From positions 119,993 to 183,992 of the forward strand of contig JH720353.1 in the NCBI GenBank assembly GCA_000231825.2: a stretch of 64,000 nt of DNA, written 5' to 3'. Below, one piece after another: positions 39,148 through 50,380 of this stretch; position 1 is the stretch's first letter; each line of letters begins with the position of its first letter. Both the position numbers and the translations under genes were made by a program. This stretch comes from Tetrahymena elliotti 4EA (lineage: Eukaryota; Ciliophora; Oligohymenophorea; Hymenostomatida; Tetrahymenidae). The notes under the pieces are model-generated. The model did no database searches, was not told the DNA's origin, and saw only the letters and a list, made by a program, of their open reading frames with translations.

Positions 39148-40780
39148 TCATATCGTCTAATAATTGTATAAAATTTAATCAAATAAAGCAAGATTCTAAA
39201 AGAATTCTTCTTATGAAATTCCATACTTTTCATATTGATATAAATAAGCCTTTTCTCTGTACATTTAATGAGCTCTATTTGATATTATTTATAGTGGTTC
39301 CACACAAAATTATGAATTCGAAAGCATAGAAATACTTTTTTCATTACTGTTAAATTGATGGGAATCTTTATAATATCTATAATTAACTCTTTAGTTTTTA
39401 TATATCAAAGGTTCTGCAAACATTTCAAATTTTTATTTTTGGACATCTATTCCTCTTCCTATCAATACATTTCCCAAACTCTTTATTCCTTAATCCATTT
39501 TTTTACTCCAATTAATATTACTTTCCATACTATTACTTATTTGCATTTAAAATATTCTTTTTTCTAATGCAGACCACTAATCATTCTAAAAGCTTTTACT
39601 TGCATCAGGCATTTATGGAACATTTTTAATACTTAATATTTTATATCTTGGATCTGTGAGCAACAAATCATAAATATCATTAAAGTACCTAAAGTTATTT
39701 TGTAAGCTAGAAAAATAATTAATTTATTGTTATTATCCTGAAGAGTTCTTTTAGGAATCTGGTAGGACAGGGAACAGCACAGAAGAGAGCTAATGAGCAA
39801 TTACCTAATTAAAAGACAATAAAAATAAATATTTTTTCAAGATTTAAATTAGAATATTACTCTATTCATTTCATTTAAAGTAGGTCGTTTCAGATTTAAA
39901 AGTTTGTTACATATTTCTTCAATCCCATCATTTTCAATTAATATTATACCATCTGTGTTTTAATACAAGCTTGCTATTGTTAAAACACAGTTGTAACTCT
40001 GTAAGATTACTTCTCCAGTAAAATGTGGAGCAACACAAACATTCATTTTATTTAACTCAGGATACTCTTCATTAATCATTTCCAGAATAAATGATCCTAA
40101 ACCACTTCCAGTTCCTCCTGCTAAAGATTAAAATAAAAATATCCCTTCACAATAATCAATTTGCTCCAATAATTTTTGAAAGATCTTTAAAATATCATCT
40201 CTACATTTTAATCCATGTACATTATAACCATAAGCCCAATTATTACCTGATCCTTCTTATTTTGTAAAGCTATTACTTGGATCAAATTACCATAAGTCAT
40301 TTTTATGTGAGTTCAGACAAGCTTAAACAACCTCATTTATAAAAAGTAAAATTGAATAAAATTAATCAATTAATAGATTTTTAAAATTTTTGATGACCCA
40401 AAAATATTGCAAATTATTTTGTGAGTAAAATTCAAAGTTGTTTTAAAAGTTTAGAAAAAAGATGTTTTGAATTATAAAATGTATGAATAGCACAGTTTTT
40501 TCTCCATAAATATATCTAATAGTTTCTCAGTTTCATTCATGATTTGTTCGTGATAAAAATTTTAAAAAATAATTTTTACTTTAGGTTCCATATCTATCAA
40601 TAATGATTTAGCGTAGTTTTTAACATCACCAGATTTATCCTCTTTCTAATAAAAAAATGTATCTAAAAGGGTAGCTTATGCTGCAGGAGAAGCATTCTAA
40701 CATTCATTGATGAGAAAATCATAAAAAGAATTGCCAAGTTAATTTCCACATTAACCTAACTACACACATACTACTGACAT
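39148..40780 (-). CDS. Delta-tubulin
   Basis: ATG at 40780, first exon 40780-40580, TGA at 39150-39148, with several introns. The N-terminus VVCVQLGQCGNQLGNSFYDF is the tubulin nucleotide-loop start. The GTP signature is SLAGGTGSGLGSFI. The stretches NWAYGYNVHG, TGEVILQSYNCVLTIASLYQ and ENDGIEEICNKLLNLKRPT agree better with delta-tubulin than with alpha, beta or gamma (for example TGEVI.QNYN.VLT and ENDA...IC..LLNIK in animal delta-tubulin). The C-terminal part has LTDPRYKILSIKNVPQMP and ends FFQNLALFDQILYNYQTI, without the acidic tail of alpha/beta tubulins. Delta-tubulin is needed for the third (C) tubule of basal-body triplets, which fits a ciliated cell. Confidence 0.9.
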
Positions 40781-43700
40781 TAAATAAAAAGAGTTAATTT
40801 ATAAAATTAAAAATAAATCTTTTTCTAAAATTTAAAAAATATTTTGATTAAAAAGCTATTTATATTAATTTGGAATATTTGATTCTTTTAAAGTTTACTA
40901 AATGATAGAATTAATAAGAATTCATCAAAATTTATAAAACTTGAAGTATTTTTATGTTTAATCATATTAAATTTAAATAGATAAATAATTATTTATGTTT
41001 ATTCTTAGTTTCTTTACTAAGATACATACTATTAAATTAATTAAATTTTAATTACAAAAAGCTATTTCAGACTTTTTATTGTTAATATTTCCACAATTTA
41101 TATTCAGTCAGTAAATTTAATTCTAAATTATATTTAATAAAACAAAAATATTAGCTTTGTTAAATATTTTAAAACAAATTTTTTTAAATTATTTTTTATT
41201 CAAATATTTTTTTAGTTATTTAATAGGAATTAAAGTTATTTTTTAGATAAGTAAATAATACACTCTTTTTATTTAAAAAAATAAGCAATTTAATTGTAAC
41301 AAATATATATCAAGTATTTATTTTTATAAAAATGAAAGATTTATTTTTTGATATCTGAATAATATAGTTATAGTATGCTAAAAAGGGCCAATTAATAAAT
41401 ATTAATTAAAGATAAATTTTAGAATATAAATTAAAAATAAAATATATTAAAGATATTAAATTTATTCAAAAAAATATCTAAGAAATAAAATTTTTTAGTA
41501 GATTTCAATAATTTAATTGAAGAATTAAAATTATAAAATTATGTTAAGGTAAATCCATTTAATAAAATGAATAATACTCCCAAAAATTAAAATAAGTACA
41601 AATAAATTAAAATCTAAATTATTTTCTGAGATATTTTTTGATAAGGAATAGAATTTTTTGTAAAATTTTAAATTTTTAAATAAACAAATTATTTAATTTT
41701 AAAAAATTAAGTTTAATTTTTATGATTGAGAAAACCTAATGAAAGTTTTTTAATTAGAATTTGCATTTTATGTCTCATTATGAACATCACAAATAAAATA
41801 TTTTATGAATAAAAGGTAGATTATTAAAAGTATTTTGTCTAGTTATAAAAAGATATTTATATTAATATTTCAAAATTATTAAAATAAAATTTAAAATTTA
41901 AGCTAACTGATTTGAGTTAGAGGATTAGAAAAGCAGTAAAAAAATATTGATTCATAATAAACAGAAGAAATATTTAAAACATTAAAAAATTAGAAAATAA
42001 AATTTAAATATTTGAAGAAAATGACTAAGAAGAAAATATTTTAGTTTGGTGTAACAAAAATGATTGAGAGATGGTTTGACTTTAAGTTAGTTAGTTGGTT
42101 GGCAATAAGTTACAGCTAACAAAATATAAATTAAGTTAAAAAATGAAATAATTAAAATCAAATGAAGTGATTATTAAGGGTGAAAATAGTTAGAAAGAAA
42201 GAAGACTATGAATAATTATATATTGATTGATTGATTTTTCAAAAATTTAAAAATAGCAAATGATTGAATTTTAAAATATGTTTGGCAAGATTTTAGATTA
42301 TGAAAAACAAATAGAATGATTATAATTTAATATAAAAGTGAGGGGAAAGAAAACTTGCAGCAAAATATGTGAGAGAGAATGTGTACCTTCAAACGTGCAA
42401 ACAAATCCCCCTCCATAGCATCTGGCGATTATATAGAGTAATCTATATTAATTTATAATCAGAACTCACAAAGAATTTCTCTATAGGTTAACAAATAGAG
42501 TAGAAAATTTTATTAATTTGACAAAAGCTGCATTTTGAATAAAGAAAACTTGCTATTGATTGATAGGATGATTGATTGATCAATTAAATTCAATCTTTTC
42601 TGCCTTGCTTTTATAATTTTGATTTTCTTTTTTTTAATTCTTCTATTATTATTGATTGATTTTTATGTTTTGTTATTTTGAATGATTTTATATAAGAATA
42701 AAATGAGTAAAATCTACTATAATAAACTAATATTTTTACACATAAGTTATTTTCATATAAGGCTATGCCTATACTAGATTTTTATAGATTTATTCCATTA
42801 ACACATAAATTCAACTAGTGATTGAATAAGTTTATATAGTAAAAAAACAAATTAAAAAAGGAAATAGTCCTCTAAATAGCAATAATCTGATCATATAACA
42901 AATTAACTTAGAATTATTAGTGGCTAATTTATTCATAGCTTGATATGAGGCATTTAAAAGTAGGGTGATTTCAAGATCCAAAAATATACATTTGCTTTAA
43001 TGATTTAAATCAAGTTAATGAGGTCTGTATTTTTATAATTCAAACCTGTATGTGGAGATGCAATAACAAATATTAAGGCTGAATTTTCTATTTAGAATCT
43101 ATTTTTGTTAAGTGCAGATTTTGACTACCACCCAAAAACGTTGAGAGGGATTAGTAAATTAGTAGATTGATGTAAATGAATGTAAATGTTAAACATTTTA
43201 TATAATGAAATAAGATGATGGATTGGTTTACAATTTTAATAATCTAATTATAATTTGCTATAATTAATTATAAATATCTAGTTTAAATAATTGTTGAAAA
43301 AATCTGCAGAGAGACAGACGGATAATCAGAAAATTAACAAATGCCTAAATTATTCTGACAATTACAAATTATTTGATTCTTAATAAATATATTTATCTAA
43401 TAAATAAGTTTAAATAAAAACATTCGACTTTATAACTCTCCTTCTAATTACAACTTAAAGTACGTATTTATATACGTTATCCTAAATTTAAAGCCATTTT
43501 ACTTACAGTCCATTAAGGAGCAACCCATATTATCGTAATTCCAAGATTTTAGAAGTCGATGGAAAAGGAGTCATATTTGTGTTTAAATTTTTTGTTTTAA
43601 AATTTTATTATTTATAAAAGAAAGATAATATAAAGATTAATCTCGTTATTTTTTAGTGATTATTATTGATAATGTCACTAATTACTATTTTTCAAAGCTA

Positions 43701-44454
43701 AATTTACATTTTCACTTTTTTAAATTCAAACAAAACTTGTATTTACCAAAGGGATAAAGGTTCATATTTTCATTTTTGCCAAGGATAATTTAATTCAGCA
43801 AAAATTTATTTCTAATATGAATTTCACAATAATATTTCTAACATTTTATTTTGATCCTTCGAATTTATTTATTTATTCTTGTATCAATAGAACAAAATTT
43901 ATGAGTAATGTTTTTTTTGTGAGATAGAGAAAACGAGAGATTTGCATCAAATTTTTTTTAAAAAATAATAATCGGTCTTTTCAATCAGGTATGTATAAGA
44001 TAAATAAATTCATCTAATAATTGATGAATATGAAAAATAAAAGAAAGCACACGCTTGCTAAATGAACTAGAAGAGGATAGAAAGAATAAAGGAAACAAGT
44101 AATGTGATTAATAATTTATATTGAAAGGCAGAGAGAGACAGCTAATATCAAAAAATTGAATATTAAATCATATTCAGCAATTTGAGAGAGTAGTTTAAAA
44201 GTGAAATTAATTGTCTAATTCTTAATATTGACTGAGTTGACTAATACTGCAAATACATAATTTAAAGTCAATCGAGAAAATAAAATCAAAAAAAGTATTA
44301 ATTAATTTATAAAAGCACACAAAAAAAGCAACTTAGAACTGCATTCAACTTCATAATCAGAATAAAAGATAAATAACTAAAAAGAAAGAAAAAAAACTAA
44401 TTAATTAAAAAGAAGACTACTTTATAAATATATATCATTAGCATAATATCAAAT
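40781..44454. other. 3.7-kb gene-poor AT-rich region with two GC-richer islands
   Basis: The longest non-coding stretch of the window, between divergent delta-tubulin and the Dbf4-finger gene. Mostly A/T runs. Exceptions are about 42378-42440 and 43500-43590, which are clearly richer in G/C. On the minus strand each could be a short start exon followed by a GT donor (42416-42387 and 43574-43507), but no continuation could be established. The last 450 bases are purine-rich and probably hold the 5' UTR and promoter of the next gene. Confidence 0.4.
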
Positions 44455-47400
44455 ATGAACAATGAAGATCTGAATAAAGGAAAGAGGGGAAGAGGACGTC
44501 CCAAAGGATCAAAGAATAAACCTAAACCCGGACAAGAAATTTAAGTTTAGAAGAGATAACAGTATGTTTTTTATTGAATAAAACAACCTTTATACACTAT
44601 TAATACCTGCTGTTATCTGCATTGATACATGTATACATACATGAATAATTTAGCAGTTTATTAAAGCAGCAGCTATTAGAAGTGATGATGAGTTGGCTAA
44701 CCATAAAATTTATATTTATCTTTTTTTTTACTATTTAATAATAAATTAGATCTTCTTCTACAAAAAAAATTCCTCCTAAGATTGCTAAAAAAGCCAATAA
44801 GAAATAATCAGACACCTACTTTATCATTAAACCAAAAGCTGGAGGAAAGTGCTACTATTAATCTGAAATCTAAGTTGACTATACTCCTTTTAGAGAGTAA
44901 CAAAATACACTTTTGCCACACTAAATATTATTTTTTACCTCCGTTTCTCACCTCTAATGGCATCCTTCAGCTCCCACAATCTTTGATTGACTTGGTAGCT
45001 TAGCAAACTTTCTTTTGGTCATAAGAAATATTCACCCAAAATTTACTATCAAGAAAATTCAAAGGGTTATTGGAGTAAATTCAAAAAAAGAGAAAGAGAT
45101 TGGGTGATTGAGTGTGTGAGTGAATGAGTGATGGCCTGTAGAGAAAAATAGAGGAAAAAATACTAACATTTCTATAAAATATATTAAATTCTAACATAAT
45201 ATTTTTTAAACAAATACAGGAACGATTTTTAAGAAAAAGTGAGCATTGTTCCTAGACTTAACACAGATAATAAGCCTCATATTCCTGGTTTTATTATGGA
45301 TATGGATAGGGTAAATCTATTATTAATATTCCTTCTTATTTAATATTTTAATTAACCCCCCTTCTCACATATTTAACCTGCTCTGATTATACGCATATTG
45401 CATTAAAATATTGCCAGAATTTCTTCTTTAAAATTTCCTGAGAATTCATTTCTCTACCAAAATTTATATTTCTAATTAGTCTAATTCTTAAAATTGCTCT
45501 CTATTGATAGATCGATTGATTGATTTCTAAATTTAATTGATTTGCATGCTTGCTCGCTAAGCTCGCTTTATCTATCTATTTCAAAAGAAATTTTCACAAA
45601 AGTATAATTTGAGTGATAATTGCATCTTAAATTCACACATTTTAAAATGAAAAACGCACAAGAAAAACATTTGCTTGTAAATTAGCAGCTACTTACAAAT
45701 ATCTCACATTAATCTAAGATCTAAATCTCTGCTTATTACTAATGCCTTTATCTAAAAAATTAGCTTGCACAAATTAGAATATTTTCAATAATCATTTCTA
45801 AAATGAAACGTAGAGCCTTTTAATCATTTGATTCATCGTGGATAGTTGCTCTTGCTAAATATTTTACTTATTGTTCAAAATATTGAACTTATGATCAAGG
45901 TTGATGTCAGAAACAAATATCCGCGTTAATTAATTTTTTGAAATATATTCCATCATTTGTTGATCTATCAATATTTGGAAATGTGGATGGAATGATAGAT
46001 AAATTTATTGGTTTAACTTTCATCATAGATAACAAAATTCATAGTAGAACAATTAAAAAATATTAAAATCTTAGATTTTTCTAAACAAATATGAATTTGG
46101 TTTTAGATAGAGGAAGAAAAAGGAGGAAAATAAAATATTTTAAAAGTCATATGCATATGTTCAATTTTATTGGCTCGTTATTTTTGGGTTGTTTCTAAGC
46201 TTTTTATGTGACAAATTATATATTTTTAAAAAAGATTATCTCTATCTATCCATCAATTTAAAAGTGGGAGGAGATAAAGATTTTTTTAGTAAAAAAATAA
46301 CATACAATAACATTTTTTAATATTATGATTAGGGTTATTATGAGAAGCATGATACACGCTACAAAGAAGACCATGAAGCCAAAATATCTGATTACACCAA
46401 GGCAAAAAGCAGACTAGTAAATTTGTTATATTTATTAATATGGAAAAAATTGATTTTGGTAGCTTTAGTAATAATTTAGCCAAATGCAAAAGCAAGCGTA
46501 AGCGTAAGCGCGTAAGAATGATTTAACAAAAAAACTAATTTTGAGAAATGAATGAATTATTAAATAAAAAATGATGATATAAACTTGATTTTCAAAGATT
46601 ATATAATTTTAATTGAGAGGTAAAAAAAATCAGAAATAACAAAAAAATCAATCTAAAATAAAAGAGAAGAATGTGTATTAATTTTGTTTTTCTTATCTTA
46701 ATTTTATATAATAATTTGCATGAAACAAATCAATAAAAACACATTCTCCTTTTATCATTTTTCTTAATTGAATAGCAAGCAAGCAAACAAAACAATCAAA
46801 CAAAGAAATAATTAATTAATTAAATTATAGTGCTTTTCATAGATTTGTTTCCCTTTCTTTTTATTGATTAATATAAATTTTTTCTTCTTCAAAAAGAATA
46901 ACATTTTGAAATTAATTAAGTACCATCAAACTTAATTTTCTTTTTCTTTTTAATTTTCCCTTCATCACCATCATCTAATCATAGCTCTTACACATATTTG
47001 ATTAATTAATTTTTTGTTATTTCATTATAATTTTCTTTTATTTTTTCTTCTACTCTTATATCATCATTAACATGCTTAAGATTTTCCACTGATAACAGAG
47101 AAAAGAAATTATTAATTATCATTTCTGATTTTTTTTGTTTTCTTTACTCCAATTATCAGCGCTTCTTCCACCCGCTTACCTATTCACTCTTATTGAACTC
47201 TTTCAAATTCTTCAGAGTTTTAAATTATTTTTGTGCAGGCAAATAAGCACCAAATCATCCAGTATATGTGTGCTACCTAAATTACACATCAATCAATTTT
47301 TATTTGAAATTCATCTTTATTAACCCTTTTTTCTATTAATAAACTAGTATCTTCCTAAACCTGGAAAGAGACATAATTACTGTTGTGTCTGCAAGCAATC

Positions 47401-49158
47401 ATATGACGATTATCTTGAAGTAATATTTTAATTTATTTTGCAATTATTTTTAGTTTTCAACATAAACAATTTTTAAACTGCTCTTAATCATAACTCTGTA
47501 GCTTACATTAAATACTCAACATCAAAAATTTACAATTCAAAATCAATGAAAAGTAGATTCCGTAGCATAATAATAAATAATTCAAATTTGACTATTCAAA
47601 GTACATTAAAATGATAAAAAACTCTTAATTTAAAAAATGTTTCAACCAGCAAATTTAAAATCAATCCATTTGAATATGCCCGAAGTAGAAATTGTAAGAT
47701 AAAATCCACATTTAAGAGATGTAGTAAGTAACACAATAATCAGCTAAAAGACTTACATTTTTTTATGGTTCTATCAAATTTTGAAGCGTTTAATGAAAAA
47801 ACTGAAGTGATATAGATTAATAAATTTAATAGAAAGTGAAAAATAAAACATTAAGTCATTTCTACAATAAAGAAAAAATGTGTGATGAAAATGTGGATGT
47901 TTGAATATTTAAAAAAATTTTTAAATAACATGTTGTTGAATAATCTGAAGAAAAAAAAAATCCAGCTTTAGAAAAAACAAAATGTTTTAAAAATTGGTAA
48001 GTAAGATAAATAAAATAAAGATATTGTTAAGTGAATTAAGCTAATAGCAGTTTAAAAAAAATTAATTTTTTCATTTTAAAAAATAAGATTTGTATCAAAT
48101 AAATCTAAATTATATTTTTAAAAAAATATAGCATGTTTAGTCTAACGGCCATAAGAAAGCATACAACAATAATGATTTCACATAGTTTATTATGAATCTC
48201 AGTAAATAATATGAGCATAATCATAGAAATTTCAATAAAGCCTAAGAATAACCTGATTAACAAACTGATACTCTTACTTAAGATGAGGAAGATATCTAAT
48301 TAATTGGGTACACTGATTCATCAACTTAAAAGTTTGGGTAAATAAATGCTTATTTTAATCTTATAATCCTAAAATTAATTCTTTTAAATTGATGTATTTC
48401 TTACTTTATTTTATAAATATTTTAGAAACAAGATCAATGAAAAGTAAAACAAGGGAAGCCCTAACTACGTGAATGCAAACCCTTATCAAGGATAAACTTT
48501 TATGAAGAAGGCCTAATCACAAATTAATACAAATGATCTCAAAAATCCATAATACATTCAAAAATCTGTTAGCATGATCACTAAAGCTGGAACAATTGGA
48601 GAAAACAATTATGAAAGAATAGTTGGATCATACCCTAACCACCCTATTCAAGCTGCTTGCCTAGGCTTAAGTACCAAATCCTCTAACACAAACTTCTTTG
48701 CTTAAATGTAGATGAGTACTAATCAAGCTACCTATCAATAAGTTCCAACTTTCCCCACCAGTGATGAAAATTTAGTTATATAGGATGTTATCCCTAACCT
48801 TAGCAACAACAGCCATAATAACAGTGTAAACAACAACAATAACAACAATAAGAATTCCTTCATAAAACAAAAAATTGTTTAAGCTCCTGTCAATAATACC
48901 ATTCAAGCTTCTGGATATAATTTAAATATGAAGAGAAAGGCTGAAAACTACCCACAGTATAATGAAGCTTTAGAAAGTACTCGTAAGCAATATTAAACTG
49001 TATAATAAGTATAATAAGTAATTGATCTTACAGAAGATGGAAACGATTCATAAAAACACTCAGCACCCCACATTGCTGCTTAAAATCAAGCTTAAAACCG
49101 TATGCCATCCAACAATAGCTAAATATATATTTACCCTTATGTCGTATGCAACGATTGA
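44455..49158 (+). CDS. Nuclear protein with AT-hook, Dbf4-type zinc finger and SUMO-interaction-like motif
   Basis: Starts MNNEDLNKGKRGRGRPKGSK: RGRPKGSK is a classic AT-hook. The exon 1-2 join (44561/44750) is in phase and gives more basic sequence (KKIPPKIAKKANKK). Later exons near 45222-45310, 46328-46420 and 47350-47420 lead to the finger, YCCVCKQSYDDYLE joined to HVQSNGHKKAY. The spacing C-x2-C-x9-H-x5-H is that of the DBF4 zinc finger. The last exon (to TGA 49156-49158) is Asn/Gln-rich with a KRK cluster and VIDLTEDGND, a likely SUMO-interaction motif. In other eukaryotes Dbf4 activates Cdc7 at replication origins. The finger supports that link here, but a BRCT-like N-motif was not seen. 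Exon joins at 44.9-45.3 kb are unresolved: three frames have coding-like stretches. Introns are long for this window (up to about 1 kb). Confidence 0.65.
46494..46516 (+). repeat. Short aagcgt tandem repeat in an intron
   Basis: AAGCGT occurs twice in tandem and then imperfectly (AAGCGCGTAAG). It lies between two exons of the Dbf4-finger gene. It stands out only because it is GC-richer than its surroundings. Confidence 0.6.
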
Positions 49159-50380
49159 GAATTCTACGAAGTTGAAAAAGGCGCAGAAGAGTGACAAAAT
49201 AAACAAATCTCTTATTTTAATATATTGATACCATGCATAAATACTTAAATAAAAATAATCAACAGTTCATACAAGCAGATAGATAAATAGATAGATAAAT
49301 CTCATAATATTAACTAACTAACAAACAAACATAAATTCATTAATAAAACTACAAACCAATTAACCACCCTCTCCTAATATAAATACTATAAAAGTTTCTT
49401 TTGACTTTTTACTCTTTTCTACTTCCTCTTTTTCATGAAATCCTTTCTTTCATTCTCAAATTAGAAAGGAAAAGATATAATTAAATAAACAAACAAAATG
49501 CCCAATAAATAAATCAATAAATAAACATTTATATTTATCTTAAATCCACTAATAAATATAATAAATGATATATATATAAAACAATAATTATCTTAATATT
49601 TCTTATATTTATTATTAATATAATTAATTTTTAAAAGATTTAATGTCACCTTACTTTCATCCTTTCTCTCTCATCTCATCACAATTAATGAATGAGTTAT
49701 GAATGACTGAATGACTGAGCAGGTGGTGCATATTTAGTGTTTAAATAATCTTCTTGTTTATTCAATTCATTACATCTTCTCCGAATAATTAATTACATTA
49801 AATAAGATAACTAACTACTTTATTATACACTTATTGATTTTTATGAGCCAAGCTAGATATTATACTATACTCTAATTATTTTTAATGTCAATATAAATAT
49901 CATATTAAATACATTTTTCATATTCCGTGATTTTAAAATGAGCCTTGTATTTTTACAATATCCAATTAATTTTTAAGATATTAAGATCTAACCCATCAAT
50001 CACTATCAAAAGACTAAAGTTAATTTAATAATTTATCTTTTTTTAAAAAATATTATCATCATCAAGCACAAAATTAAAAATTTTCCTAAAATCAAAAGAA
50101 AGAAAATATATATTTCTCAAAAAATACCTTAGCTAATAATAAAAACAAATTCATTTAAAATATATAAATCACAATTTTTTTGTTTTTTATGTAAAATTGG
50201 AAAATATGAAAGAAAAATAAGGATCAAGGAGAAAATAATTATAATTATGTTAGAATATTTAATTCTTTTAAATAAATAATTATACAAGTGAAAAAAGTAA
50301 TAATTTGATTAAAAATTTTCTAAATAATTAAACAGTTAATAACTAAAAGTATAATAAGAGAGAAGGATTTTATTACAGAA
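49159..50380. other. AT-rich intergenic region
   Basis: 3' flank of the Dbf4-finger gene, with simple repeats such as GATAGATAAATAGATAGATAAAT (about 49280), and promoter side of the pseudokinase gene. No exon seen. Confidence 0.5.

Noticed and set aside
39355..39567. Plus-strand 70-codon ORF
   Set aside because: Antisense shadow of delta-tubulin coding sequence and introns.
40781..44454. Several long TGA-free stretches on the minus strand
   Set aside because: With TGA as the sole stop in very AT-rich DNA, frames of 100-170 codons arise by chance; only the two GC-richer start-exon candidates were kept, as low-confidence findings.
49022..49228. Plus-strand 68-codon ORF
   Set aside because: Out-of-frame shadow of the last exon of the Dbf4-finger gene.
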